Source: Acidiflorens sp963841945
GTDB lineage: Bacteria > Acidobacteriota > Terriglobia > Terriglobales > Acidobacteriaceae
Reading direction: 5' to 3'
DNA length: 64,000 nt
Assembly: GCA_963841945.1 (NCBI GenBank)
Contig: CAWJFC010000016.1
Location: forward strand, 62,001-126,000
Shown one piece after another: positions 1 through 8,151 of this stretch. The stretch's first letter is position 1. The number at the start of each line of letters is the position of its first letter. The position numbers were made by a program, and so were the translations under genes. The notes below the pieces were generated by a model, which made no database searches, was not told the origin of the DNA, and was given only the letters and a program-made list of their open reading frames with translations.

Positions 1-355
1 GCACGATCGCATCGCCAAGCGCCTGCTCGCTGCACGCGATCACCGACGGCCAGCAATCCTTCATCATCGCAACCAGTTCGGCCGGCGCCTGCCGCGCATA
101 CAACGGCACCGCGATCAGCCCTTCCGCCATGATCGCCAGATCCATGGCCACCCAGTGGATCGAGTTGTGCGCCAGCAGTGCGCAGCGATCGCCTTTCTTC
201 AATCGCAAACGGCGCAGGTAGGCACGCGCCACGCGCACCTGATCAAGCAACTGCCGGCCCGTACAGGAAGCGGCCTGGTCCGCGCGCGCCTCTTGCAGCA
301 CGACCGCGTCGCCGCTCTTCTCCAGACTCGAGAAAATCTGCTCTACGAATGACAT
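1..355 (-). CDS. AMP-dependent acyl-CoA synthetase/ligase, N-terminal part (cut by window edge)
   Basis: Reading the minus strand from an ATG at 355 gives an open frame of 118 codons that runs off the window at base 1, so only the N-terminus is present. It begins MSFVEQIFSSLEKSG and contains LKKGDRCALLAHNSIHWV followed by MAEGLIAVPLYARQAP. This is the pattern of the N-terminal subdomain of long-chain acyl-CoA synthetases and other ANL enzymes (the 'GDRVAL...N...W....A....G...VPLY' block). The ATP-binding and catalytic motifs would lie outside the window. It is the last visible gene of the minus-strand operon with the pyruvyl transferase, SDR and acyl reductase, about 60 bases after the pyruvyl transferase. 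It would activate a fatty acid for the two reductases. Whether it makes acyl-CoA or acyl-AMP for an ACP cannot be told. Confidence 0.8.
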   Translation of the reverse strand, partial: MSFVEQIFSSLEKSGDAVVLQEARADQAASCTGRQLLDQVRVARAYLRRLRLKKGDRCALLAHNSIHWVAMDLAIMAEGLIAVPLYARQAPAELVAMMKDCWPSVIACSEQALGDAIV

Positions 356-417
356 TCGATTACTTGGGTTCTAGTTCGGAATTCCTGTATCGAAGCCCAG
401 GGCCCGAATCCCCGCCA

Positions 418-1827
418 CTAACTGTAAGCCTGCACGAGCCCCTTCAACCCTTCGCTCATCGGAGGAAGATAATCCTCCCAGCTCCACTCGCCCCGCCGCG
501 TCGGGAATTCCGGATAACGCCGCTGCACTTCCTCTTCGAAATAAACGCCCATGCGCGCCATCAATTTCAAATTACGCACCACGGTGCGCCCGATTCCGTC
601 CGCGATCCGCTCACCATCGCGATCCAGAATTTCGAGCGCCGCCAGCGTCCGCGCTTCGAGGTCCGGATCGTCGACATGCATCAGCAATTCCTGGTGCCCG
701 CGCTCGTTCATCAGGTTGCGAATGCGCTCATCCATGGTGATGCCCGCCGACGGCACCAGCGCCGGCATGGATGTCACAATGCCGTGATAGCGCGACGAAA
801 CCATCATGCGGCAAGCACGCAGAATGCTCACCAACTGATACATGTTGTAGTCTTCCGATGTCAGGATGGGCACGCCGCCGAGTTTTTCCGAGATGCGTTT
901 GCAGGGCCGCGCATCCAAGCGCTCCGTCGCCGCCATGATGACAAAGACATTCTTCTTCTGGCGAAAAGCCGCAACTGCCCTGGCAATCGAAGTCAAATAA
1001 TGTTCGTAGGCGCGGTCCGCCTCCGGCCCGGCATTGTGGAAGTAGGGCCCGCGGTAGTGGCTGTCTTTGTACGCTCCCGCTACGCTGTGCAATGCGGCCT
1101 TGGCGATCGAGGCCTTCACCGGCCACTCAAAAGGATTGATCGGACAGATAACCAGCACAGGTGTCTTTCCGTCCCAGCCCACCTCGCGCAGCGCGTTCTG
1201 CCCATATTCGGCGCCCAGGGGCTCGAACGTCCAAGCCGTATCGGTGCCTAATTCAGTGGGCACTCCCAACTCGCGTAAAATCTTGCGCGATTCCTCGTTC
1301 CGCGTAATGACGAGCGAGTTCTTACAATATCGTCCGCACATCTTCGAGACAACCGGGTCCATCGCTCCGGCTTCGGCACCGTATCCCACCGACAACTTAT
1401 TCTCGGCCGCCGCAATTCCGAGAGATCCGATCATCATCGTGGCCAGAGCGTTGGCGAATTTTGATTTGAACATCGAGCCTTCGCAGGCAATCACGCCATG
1501 ATGCTTCGGGACTTCATTCGACAGAAACGGCGGGAAAATGTCCGGCAGTCGCACCTGCGACGTCCCTTCGAAATAACCGCGCGAGCGGTCGAAGTTGAAG
1601 GTCATCATCGTCAGGTCGACGCGCTCCGGCCCCAGAATTCGCCGCACCTGCCGCAGCATCTCCTCCACGCGCACGTCCGACCCGGTGTTGCGCGTGCCGT
1701 TATAGCCGGCAAACAGCAGCTTCAGTTTTTCGCCGGGCCGCCACGGTTCGCCCTTGCCCATCATCCACTGCACCTTCTTGCCCTCGATGATTCCCGACAC
1801 CCACGCTTCCAGAACGAAGTCCATCAT
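418..1827 (-). CDS. Polysaccharide pyruvyl transferase family protein
   Basis: A 469-residue protein of the polysaccharide pyruvyl transferase family (CsaB/WcaK type), which transfers pyruvate from phosphoenolpyruvate to sugar hydroxyls. Near the N-terminus it has LLFAGYNGTRNTGSDVRVEE, the family's glycine-rich 'G..G..N.GDE' strand-loop. Further on are CEGSMFKSKFANAL, a mid-protein SLVITRNEESRKILRELG ('R...S...L...G') and VSSRYHGIVTSMPALVPSAG, the conserved 'S.R.H..I.A...G.P'. A longer frame is open to 1863, but I chose the ATG at 1827. It forms ATGA with the stop of the upstream SDR gene and has GGAGGG about nine bases before it, so the two genes look translationally coupled. The acceptor is unknown. 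Its place between lipid reductases and an acyl ligase is unusual and points to a glycolipid or lipid-linked product. Confidence 0.8.
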   Translation of the reverse strand: MMDFVLEAWVSGIIEGKKVQWMMGKGEPWRPGEKLKLLFAGYNGTRNTGSDVRVEEMLRQVRRILGPERVDLTMMTFNFDRSRGYFEGTSQVRLPDIFPPFLSNEVPKHHGVIACEGSMFKSKFANALATMMIGSLGIAAAENKLSVGYGAEAGAMDPVVSKMCGRYCKNSLVITRNEESRKILRELGVPTELGTDTAWTFEPLGAEYGQNALREVGWDGKTPVLVICPINPFEWPVKASIAKAALHSVAGAYKDSHYRGPYFHNAGPEADRAYEHYLTSIARAVAAFRQKKNVFVIMAATERLDARPCKRISEKLGGVPILTSEDYNMYQLVSILRACRMMVSSRYHGIVTSMPALVPSAGITMDERIRNLMNERGHQELLMHVDDPDLEARTLAALEILDRDGERIADGIGRTVVRNLKLMARMGVYFEEEVQRRYPEFPTRRGEWSWEDYLPPMSEGLKGLVQAYS

Positions 1828-2963
1828 GCCGCTGACCCTCCCGCCTTCGCAGTCGTCGGCCACTCTTTGTATGGATACGTGAAATTATGCTGGCGGCTGA
1901 AGCGCAGCAGCGGAAAGCTGTATTCGGAAAACGGCACCGGCTTGCGGCCAAGTTCCGTCGTCGCGCGCGTGTTGTCGAATACCGTATTCCACGTCAGATA
2001 CGGCAGAAACACCTTCATCAGCGCCGCGCCGCGCCCCAATCCGCCTTGTCGATTCGCCAGCATATTCACCGACGCGGTGAATGGCCCTTCCATGACCGGC
2101 AGAAAAATCGTCTTGCGCGTGTTCTGCGCTTGCGCCAGCGCGGTTGTCAGCTCGCGAAAAGTCTGCGAGCCCGTGCCCGACGAAAGATGGTAGGTATCGT
2201 AGGCGGGCTTGTCTTTCATGTGCAGTGTCGAGATCGCTCCCGCGACAAAATCGACGTTCACGATATCGATCCGATCGTGCGAGCGAAATGGCAGCACTGG
2301 CAAACCCGCCAGAAACACGAACGACCGCACCATATCGAACTGTGTCGTCTCCGCATAACGGCTGTCGCCCAGTACGATGCTGGGGCGGAAGATGGTCAGC
2401 GGCACATCCGGCAGCAACTCGCGCACCATGTGCTCACAAAATTTCTTGGTACGCGCGTACGGATCATAGTCTGACCGCTCCCACTCAATCGACCGGTCCT
2501 CGGTCACAACCTCATGGCTGCGCTTGCCCGCGACCGCCACCGTGCTGACGTCCGAAAATCGCCGCAGCCCGTGATAATACTGCGATTGCCGCGCCAGTTG
2601 CAGCACTTCGAGTGTCCCGCGCAGATTGACGTTCAGACATGCCTTCTCCGACTTGCGATTGAGCGAGGCCGCGCAGTGAATCACGGAATCCGTCGTGTGT
2701 ACCAGCTTGTCGTAATCCGCGCGATCCAGGCCAAATCCCGGCTCCGTCAGATCGCCGCGAAAAATCCGTACTTTGGCCTGCAAATACTCGTAGAACTCGG
2801 GAAACGGCAAATGCAACTGCATCGCATTCCACAGCCGCAACTCCGCCTCGCGCGAATCTCGCCCACGCACCAGCAAATTCAAAGTTGCGTCGTGCTGGCT
2901 CAGCAGATTGGCGGCCACATGGGCGCCGATATAGCCAGTCGAACCGGTCAGGAAAATCGCCAC
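1824..2963 (-). CDS. NAD(P)-dependent SDR, thioester-reductase-like
   Basis: A 379-residue extended short-chain dehydrogenase. The N-terminal TGSTGYIGAHVAANLL is the Rossmann TGxxGxxG loop. VRIFRGDLTEPGFGL matches the 'GDL..P.LGL' block typical of thioester-reductase (Lys2/CAR R-domain) and male-sterility proteins. VIHCAASLN is the 'H.AA..N' block and YARTK supplies the catalytic YxxxK. The start is a GTG at 2963 with ACGGAG about five bases upstream, and it overlaps the end of the acyl reductase gene by 16 bases. At the other end it shares ATGA with the pyruvyl transferase gene. By family it could reduce an acyl thioester to an aldehyde, or act as a ketone/aldehyde reductase. The operon suggests a lipid substrate. 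Confidence 0.75.
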   Translation of the reverse strand: MAIFLTGSTGYIGAHVAANLLSQHDATLNLLVRGRDSREAELRLWNAMQLHLPFPEFYEYLQAKVRIFRGDLTEPGFGLDRADYDKLVHTTDSVIHCAASLNRKSEKACLNVNLRGTLEVLQLARQSQYYHGLRRFSDVSTVAVAGKRSHEVVTEDRSIEWERSDYDPYARTKKFCEHMVRELLPDVPLTIFRPSIVLGDSRYAETTQFDMVRSFVFLAGLPVLPFRSHDRIDIVNVDFVAGAISTLHMKDKPAYDTYHLSSGTGSQTFRELTTALAQAQNTRKTIFLPVMEGPFTASVNMLANRQGGLGRGAALMKVFLPYLTWNTVFDNTRATTELGRKPVPFSEYSFPLLRFSRQHNFTYPYKEWPTTAKAGGSAA

Positions 2964-5419
2964 GTTGCTCCGTTTGTGCCTGTTCTCGCGTTGTTGGAAT
3001 TTTCGCTCGCAGCCGGCCCAGGCACCTTGCCTTCCGCCGGCATCTGCAGCACGCGCGGCTCGCGCGCCTCCAGCGGCTTGCCTTCAATCAAAGGATACGT
3101 CCAGCGCCGCAGCGCGGGGATATGAATATCGATCCAGTACTCCCACCAGTCAAGGCCCGCCGTGTCATAGCCAAATGTTTCGCGTTCCTCGGACACCAGT
3201 GCCTGCGAGAGCTTTTCGACATTGTCGGCGACAAAATCGTGCTCGTTATGCAAAATGAACGGCTCGAACAGTTCAACCAGCTTCTCCACACGCGCCAGAT
3301 TTCGTTCCGCCTTGGCCAGCGGTTTATTGGAAAGCGGTAACGGCGACATGATCGTCTGAATCGTGCGCACGATCATCTTCTGCGCAGGCGCCGACATCCG
3401 GTTGTATCGCGCCTTCGAAACCGGGATCGCATCCATACGCAACCGCAACCAGTATTCAAGCCCCTCCTGCGCGCGATAGTGCCGCCGGTGCGCGAGCGTC
3501 GTCAACTCAATGCACCGTCCCATGTCGCACGGATTCGTCACCGACGTGGCCAGCTGATAGAGCGGATCGTGCCGCCGCTCAACCAGCGCGGCCGCGATCA
3601 GCGTCATGCCCGCGCACACCGCATCCACCGGAATAATATCGAGCCGCTTGCGCTCGTTCGATGGCAACTGCCGGAACGATGTCCCGAGTAAATACGATAA
3701 AGAGGCCGAGGTATTGATGCCCTCGTTCCACCCGCGAAACGGCTTGGTAACGGACGTTTCCACAATCGCGGGCCGCACAATCGCAATCGGCAGGCCCGCC
3801 CCGTATTTCGCGATCAGAGATTCCGCCAGGCTCTTCGTATACGTGTAGGTATTCGGCCAGCCCAGCGCATTCGCGCGCTTGATGCCCTCTTGCGTCAAGT
3901 AATTTTTCAGCCAGCGCACCCGATTCTTGCGAATCTGATTTTCCAGCGCCGCGCCGCTCAGTCCCTTGGCCGCATGCTCTTTGCCAAGCGCCTGCTTTCT
4001 CAGTTCCTCCGTGACCTCCGGGCCTTCCGCGCGCGCCTGCGCCGACTCCACCAGCTCATGCAGCGCGTACCACTCCGACTCCGCGTCAAAATTGATCGCG
4101 CCCGCCGGTGTGTAATTTGGGCGCACGCGCTCGCCAACGCGCCCATCGCGCTGCCCCGCCACGTAGCAAGTGGATAGATGCAGCAACGCCGCATGATCCG
4201 ATCCGCGAATAAATTCGATCAGGTGATGCGTCGAATCCACGTTCACGGCCAGCGCATCGCGCAAATCGGGATTGAAATCCGTCAGTCCCGAACTGTTGAC
4301 GATCAAATCCAGATCTTTGCCGAGCCGCGCCGCAACCTCGGGCGCAAGGCCGATACCGGGCTGCGAGACATCGCCCTCCACCACTTCGATCTTGTCCGCC
4401 AGCAGCGCGCCTAACTGCTCTCCATATTTTTCAAACAACGGATCGAAGACCGGCGACTCCTCCAGCATCTTCTCAAAACGCTTCTGCGCCGGGTTCGTCT
4501 TCTGCCCGCGGATCAGCAGATACAACTTACCAATCTGCGGCAGATCGAGCAGCGTATTCGCCAGCCACACCTTGCCGATAAACCCGGTGACGCCAATCAG
4601 CATCAATCGTTTCCCGGCCAGTGCCTTCCGCACCGAGAGCTTTTCGGGGTGCCGCGCTTCATCGAAGTAAACGATCGGCCGCACCCGCGGCTCCTCCACG
4701 CGAACCGCCGGCACGATCGCCGATTGCAGCGCCTTCGGCCCCCGCAGCCCGAGCGCACGCACCCAGCGCGCCGGACTCTGTTGCCCATCCGGACCAGCTT
4801 CGCGAATACGGGCAAAGATTCCGCGCGGCCGAATGATCGGGCTCAGCAATCGCCCGGTCGCCACGCCATCGCGAAAATCAAGCCGGTTGGCGATAATCCA
4901 GCGCACGCCCAGATGCCGCGCCAGCGGCCGCATCACATGGTCAAGCCCCTGGCTCACCAGAACCACATCCGCTCCGGTCGCTTGCAGCGCCTTCAGGTGC
5001 CGCACTCCTTCTTCTTTCAGCAGCGGCTTCAGCTTGTACTCAAACTCTTCCTCGCCCAGCAAATCCAGCCGGTCACGCGAAATTCCGCGCAGCACCGAGT
5101 ACACGATGCGCGTCGCCGCCTTCCGATTCGACGCATATAAAAAGGGACGCAGCAGGGCCATCAACAGCACCAGGCTCCGCCGCGCAAAACGCGCAATGAA
5201 TGTCTGGCTGTTCCAGGTGAAGAAGGCGATGGGCCGGATCGTCGTCAGCTCCAGCAGGCTGCCTTCTACCCGCCAATACACCGGCGAAGCAGGCCGCGGA
5301 CGCGACGAGATGGAAGTAACATCCGTCCTACTCCCGGCTACAGGCGCGCCTGCCTCGTTGCCGTTCGTCGGCGATTGCCCCACTCCCGCGCTCATGAAAT
5401 TGTCGACAGGTTTCACCAT
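2948..5419 (-). CDS. Degenerate HAD domain fused to fatty acyl-CoA reductase (male-sterility type)
   Basis: An 823-residue fusion. Residues about 45-225 look like a HAD/SerB-type domain: VLVSQGLDHVMRPLARHLG matches HAD motif II (S) and its helix, and the end resembles a HAD-IB cap. Where the nucleophile motif DxDGT should be, the protein reads RVEGSLL, so the catalytic aspartate is missing. From about residue 270, GVTGFIGKVWLANTLL opens a Rossmann fold, followed by LYLLIRG, EGDVSQPGIGL, a long insert, and GWPNTYTYTKSLAESLI. The last is the fatty acyl reductase active-site block found in animal, plant and bacterial FARs, followed by the PAIVETS region. The C-terminal 200 residues match the 'sterile' domain. 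It is expected to reduce acyl-CoA or acyl-ACP to alcohol with NADPH. I chose the ATG at 5419 over a TTG nine bases upstream; neither has a clear ribosome site. First gene of the operon. Confidence 0.8.
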   Translation of the reverse strand: MVKPVDNFMSAGVGQSPTNGNEAGAPVAGSRTDVTSISSRPRPASPVYWRVEGSLLELTTIRPIAFFTWNSQTFIARFARRSLVLLMALLRPFLYASNRKAATRIVYSVLRGISRDRLDLLGEEEFEYKLKPLLKEEGVRHLKALQATGADVVLVSQGLDHVMRPLARHLGVRWIIANRLDFRDGVATGRLLSPIIRPRGIFARIREAGPDGQQSPARWVRALGLRGPKALQSAIVPAVRVEEPRVRPIVYFDEARHPEKLSVRKALAGKRLMLIGVTGFIGKVWLANTLLDLPQIGKLYLLIRGQKTNPAQKRFEKMLEESPVFDPLFEKYGEQLGALLADKIEVVEGDVSQPGIGLAPEVAARLGKDLDLIVNSSGLTDFNPDLRDALAVNVDSTHHLIEFIRGSDHAALLHLSTCYVAGQRDGRVGERVRPNYTPAGAINFDAESEWYALHELVESAQARAEGPEVTEELRKQALGKEHAAKGLSGAALENQIRKNRVRWLKNYLTQEGIKRANALGWPNTYTYTKSLAESLIAKYGAGLPIAIVRPAIVETSVTKPFRGWNEGINTSASLSYLLGTSFRQLPSNERKRLDIIPVDAVCAGMTLIAAALVERRHDPLYQLATSVTNPCDMGRCIELTTLAHRRHYRAQEGLEYWLRLRMDAIPVSKARYNRMSAPAQKMIVRTIQTIMSPLPLSNKPLAKAERNLARVEKLVELFEPFILHNEHDFVADNVEKLSQALVSEERETFGYDTAGLDWWEYWIDIHIPALRRWTYPLIEGKPLEAREPRVLQMPAEGKVPGPAASENSNNARTGTNGATWRFS

Positions 5420-5626
5420 CGAGATCAAGACACAACATGGTATCTGGCACGATTTGTGACAGACCGTCCGGTACGAGAGACGGAATCCTTTATTTTACTC
5501 TCTGGGGCGGGCCGGAACACAGGCATCCTAGCGGAAGCGCCTCAATGCCAATCTGACACCCGTCCCCCCTCGTAATTGATAGAATGGCCACACTTTAAAC
5601 TTACGACGTAAGCAGGAGCGAACTAC

Positions 5627-6133
5627 ATGCCCTATAAAGACACTATTCTTCCCGAGTTTGACATGGAAATGGATAACACGCGCCGCGCGCTCGAGCGCGT
5701 TCCCGACGACAAGTTTTCCTGGCAGCCGCACCCCAAATCCGGCAGTCTCGGCTGGCTGGCCAATCACATCGCCACCATTCCGCACTGGGCCAAAATCACC
5801 ATGGAGGAAGATTCGCTCGACTTGAACGCGCCGGGCACGAGTTCTGCCCCGCCCCCGCCGGTCAATCGAAAAGGCGTGCTCGAAGTGTTCGAGAAAAATC
5901 GCCGAGAGGCCCGCGCCGCGCTCGATAAAGGCACCGACGCAGCCTACAAGAAGCCGTGGGCCTTGCTCATGGGCAAGCAGGAACTCTTCCGCGAGCCACG
6001 AGCCGCCGTTCTGAGGCGCATGGTGCTGAATCACATGATCCATCATCGCGGGCAGCTGACGATGTATCTGCGCATGCTCGATGTACCCGTTCCCGGCCTG
6101 TACGGGCCGTCCGCCGACGAGCAGAAGTTCTAG
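5627..6133 (+). CDS. DinB family protein
   Basis: A 168-residue protein of the DinB/YfiT four-helix-bundle metalloenzyme superfamily. FSWQPHPKSGSLGWLANHIA gives the first conserved helix with its histidine ('S..W...H.A'), and LNHMIHHRGQLTMYLRMLDV is the second conserved block with the H..HHRGQL metal ligands. PGLYGPSADE is the usual C-terminus. The start has AGGAG ten bases upstream. It stands alone, convergent with the NADAR-like gene on the other strand; its stop overlaps that gene's end by a few bases. Members include thiol transferases (bacillithiol, mycothiol) and uncharacterised stress proteins. The substrate here is unknown. Confidence 0.88.
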   Translation: MPYKDTILPEFDMEMDNTRRALERVPDDKFSWQPHPKSGSLGWLANHIATIPHWAKITMEEDSLDLNAPGTSSAPPPPVNRKGVLEVFEKNRREARAALDKGTDAAYKKPWALLMGKQELFREPRAAVLRRMVLNHMIHHRGQLTMYLRMLDVPVPGLYGPSADEQKF

Positions 6134-6555
6134 TTTTGCGCCGGTGATCGCTCGCGCGCCAGATCCCGAATCTGATTCAGGTACTCCACGTACACAGGAA
6201 TCGGGATATCGGGCGAGTCGCCGTCGTTCAGAAAATGCGAGAGATGGATTTCCATGGGAATGGAGCGGATGACCTCGCCGAAGCGCGCCATCTGAAGATA
6301 TTTCACGCGCCAGATCTCCAGCATCAGCGACCGGAAATCCTCGCTGATGAATCCCATTTTCCGATCCCGGAGATAAATCGCGTCGAAATGCCGCGCGGCA
6401 AGCGTCGTTCGAAGGGGATCGTCCGGCATCGAGAAAACATAGACCAGGTGAAACAGGTCCGCCAAATCTCCCCATAGAACTTTTTCTTCAAAGGCGCTGA
6501 AGCGAAAAGGCGCCGCGTCCACGTTGCTGGATCGCTCGCGCATGATCGGACGCAT
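6130..6555 (-). pseudogene. C-terminal part of a probably frameshifted exported protein
   Basis: A 141-codon frame on the minus strand opening with an ATG directly after a TGA in the same frame and overlapping the preceding gene by 68 bases. It contains AFEEKVLWGDLADLFHLVYV and a long helical stretch with VKYLQMARFGEVIRS, and ends LNQIRDLARERSP. I recognise no family. The preceding frame ends weakly at 6488. The distance from its start (7336) to this stop is one base more than a multiple of three, so one inserted base in 6490-6556 would explain the split. Two genuine overlapping genes are the alternative. It probably belongs to the NADAR-like protein. Confidence 0.45.
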
Positions 6556-7336
6556 TCACCTGCTCTCGACTCAACTCCGCCCGAAACCATTCCAGCCGCT
6601 CGCGCGCCAGATTATGTCGCAGGAATTCAATCGCGTAGGCGTTCGGCAAGTATATTTTCGCGTCGGAGTCAAGCCGCGCCAGCCAAGGATTCCAGTCCCG
6701 TTGCTCCAGCGCCGACAGCAACACCGTCAAATCGGCCACCGTCACATCCGGATGATATTTGACCGCCTGCCAGAAATGTTCGGTCGAATCGTAGGTCGCT
6801 CCGTAAAGAACAATTCCCTCTTCAATCGGGTACCAGTTCGAAAGCACGCGCGCCGAAATCGATGGCGCCGCGCTCCAGCAATTCAGGGAGTGCTTCCACT
6901 TCTCCTGCACCGCGAGAAAGGCGTCAGCGTATCCCGCCGGAACCGGCTCTTTCACACGCGCCAGTGCCTCCTTCAACTCTCGTTGCGTGTGCGTAAACAG
7001 CGCCTCCAGAGGACGCTCATCCTCCATGGAAATGACACGGCTCTCGACGCCTCGGCGAAGCAAGTCCTCCGCAAGCTGATTCTGCTGCTCCTGACTCAAA
7101 CTGCCGTTCCAGCGTTTTCTCTGCGACTCGATGTAGGGAAATAATTCGGCAAGCGAGTTGAACTCGATGAAGCCATGCACCGCGAACTTCACGGGATGCG
7201 CGTCCTTCACAATGACCGTGGAGGGCGTGACCAGCGCCTCCAGCGAAAGCGGCTCTGCCTCCGCCAGCAAACCATGCCCCATTAGGCCCACGCCCAAACC
7301 AATCGTCGCAAGCAACCGCAACAGCTTCCGTCCCAT
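6488..7336 (-). CDS. Exported protein with a NADAR-like domain (probably truncated by frameshift)
   Basis: A 282-residue protein starting MGRKLLRLLATIGLGVG, a Sec signal peptide with probable cleavage after LLAEAEP. I start at 7336 (GAGG five bases before the ATG), although the frame is open to 7426. The middle is helical with no recognised family. Residues about 170-245 contain LSNWYPIEEGIVLYGATYDS followed by TEHFWQAVKYHPDV. This resembles the NADAR/YbiA fold signature (FSNFYP...YPTSEHxFQAxKF), a family of ADP-ribose and N-glycoside hydrolases normally found in the cytoplasm. The W, Y, E, H, Q and K positions of that signature are present. Export of such a domain is odd. The frame closes just before what looks like its own continuation (6130-6555). 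The NADAR assignment is by eye. Confidence 0.55.
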   Translation of the reverse strand: MGRKLLRLLATIGLGVGLMGHGLLAEAEPLSLEALVTPSTVIVKDAHPVKFAVHGFIEFNSLAELFPYIESQRKRWNGSLSQEQQNQLAEDLLRRGVESRVISMEDERPLEALFTHTQRELKEALARVKEPVPAGYADAFLAVQEKWKHSLNCWSAAPSISARVLSNWYPIEEGIVLYGATYDSTEHFWQAVKYHPDVTVADLTVLLSALEQRDWNPWLARLDSDAKIYLPNAYAIEFLRHNLARERLEWFRAELSREQVNASDHARAIQQRGRGAFSLQRL

Positions 7337-7429
7337 GGAGTCCTCGATATTCCCGCGTGTATTTTGTGGCTGGAGGTTTCGCGTCGCGCCCAGCGTGCAG
7401 ACTGAGAAGCTCAGACTGAGAAGCACGTA

Positions 7430-7942
7430 TTAGGCCGCTCGTTCCGTCCAGCAGACATCCCAGTACTTCCCGAATTTTCGGCCGCACTCGCTGAAGACGC
7501 CCACTACCCTGAACCCGAACTTTTCGTGGATCGCCGCTGTCGCCGGATTCGGCAGCGCATATCCCGCAACGAACCGATGAATGTCTTCGCCGCGCAGCGT
7601 CTCAAACAACGCTCCATAAAGCTGCCGGCCAATTCCCTTTCCGGCCGCCTCCGGCGCGCAATAGATCGTAGTCTCTACGGTCGTGTCGTATGCAGCTTTC
7701 GGACGAAATCGCGTCGTCCCGGCATATCCGACGATGCCTTCCGCGCCCTCCGCCACCAGCAATCGGTGCCTTCCCGTCGGCCGGAACTGTGCAAACCACG
7801 CTTCTCGACCCTCAACCGTATAGGGTTCTATGTCAAATGTGACCGGAGTGTGGATCACATAGTAGTTGTAAATCTCGGTCAGGCGCGGCAAATCGCGCCG
7901 TTCTGCCGGCCGAATCTTGACCTCGAGCGTCGTCCGAGACAT
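7430..7942 (-). CDS. GNAT N-acetyltransferase, phosphinothricin acetyltransferase-like
   Basis: A 170-residue GNAT-fold enzyme. KIRPAERRDLPRLTEIYNYY and TPVTFDIEPYTVEGREAW match the N-terminal half of Pat/YncA-type acetyltransferases ('IYN....T...F...P.T...R..W'). The acetyl-CoA loop is APEAAGKGIGRQLYGALFE (motif A, normally RxxGxG, here AGKGIG). LPNPATAAIHEKFGFRVVGV is the conserved C-terminal block. It would acetylate a primary amine; the family includes enzymes acting on phosphinothricin, methionine sulfoximine and polar amino acids. It has its own leader: two perfect palindromes and a possible promoter lie at 8050-8111. The next gene downstream is the NADAR-like protein, about 90 bases away. 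Confidence 0.88.
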   Translation of the reverse strand: MSRTTLEVKIRPAERRDLPRLTEIYNYYVIHTPVTFDIEPYTVEGREAWFAQFRPTGRHRLLVAEGAEGIVGYAGTTRFRPKAAYDTTVETTIYCAPEAAGKGIGRQLYGALFETLRGEDIHRFVAGYALPNPATAAIHEKFGFRVVGVFSECGRKFGKYWDVCWTERAA

Positions 7943-8076
7943 TCGCAGCTCCTACACCGGCCCACGGGCATGCGAGTCGCCATTCGCTGAAAACCACAAA
8001 ATTGAACGGGCATCCCAAAAGCCGCCAACCCGCATGCCGACAGCAATTTACAGCAATAATACGTACACTTCGGTAA

Positions 8077-8111
8077 TGACACAAATGTCAACTATTGCTC
8101 CACGTGGAGCA
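8077..8111. promoter_or_regulatory. Two adjacent perfect palindromes upstream of the GNAT gene
   Basis: TGACA-CAAA-TGTCA at 8077-8090 is a perfect inverted repeat with a 4-base spacer. Five bases on, TGCTCCACGTGGAGCA at 8096-8111 is a perfect 16-base palindrome without a loop. They lie between the convergently read end of clpB and the start of the GNAT gene. On the minus strand a TTGTGT/TATTAT pair with a 17-base gap overlaps the first palindrome, so repressor binding could control the acetyltransferase. The zero-loop palindrome is shaped like a dimer operator more than a terminator. The regulator is unknown. Confidence 0.45.
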
Positions 8112-8151
8112 CAAGCCCCAAGGAACACCGGGTCAAGAGGCGAGGGGGGAC

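Noticed and set aside
178..1251. Plus-strand open frame of 357 codons across the acyl ligase and pyruvyl transferase
   Set aside because: Runs opposite two genes with clear family motifs and has no ribosome site or recognisable domain.
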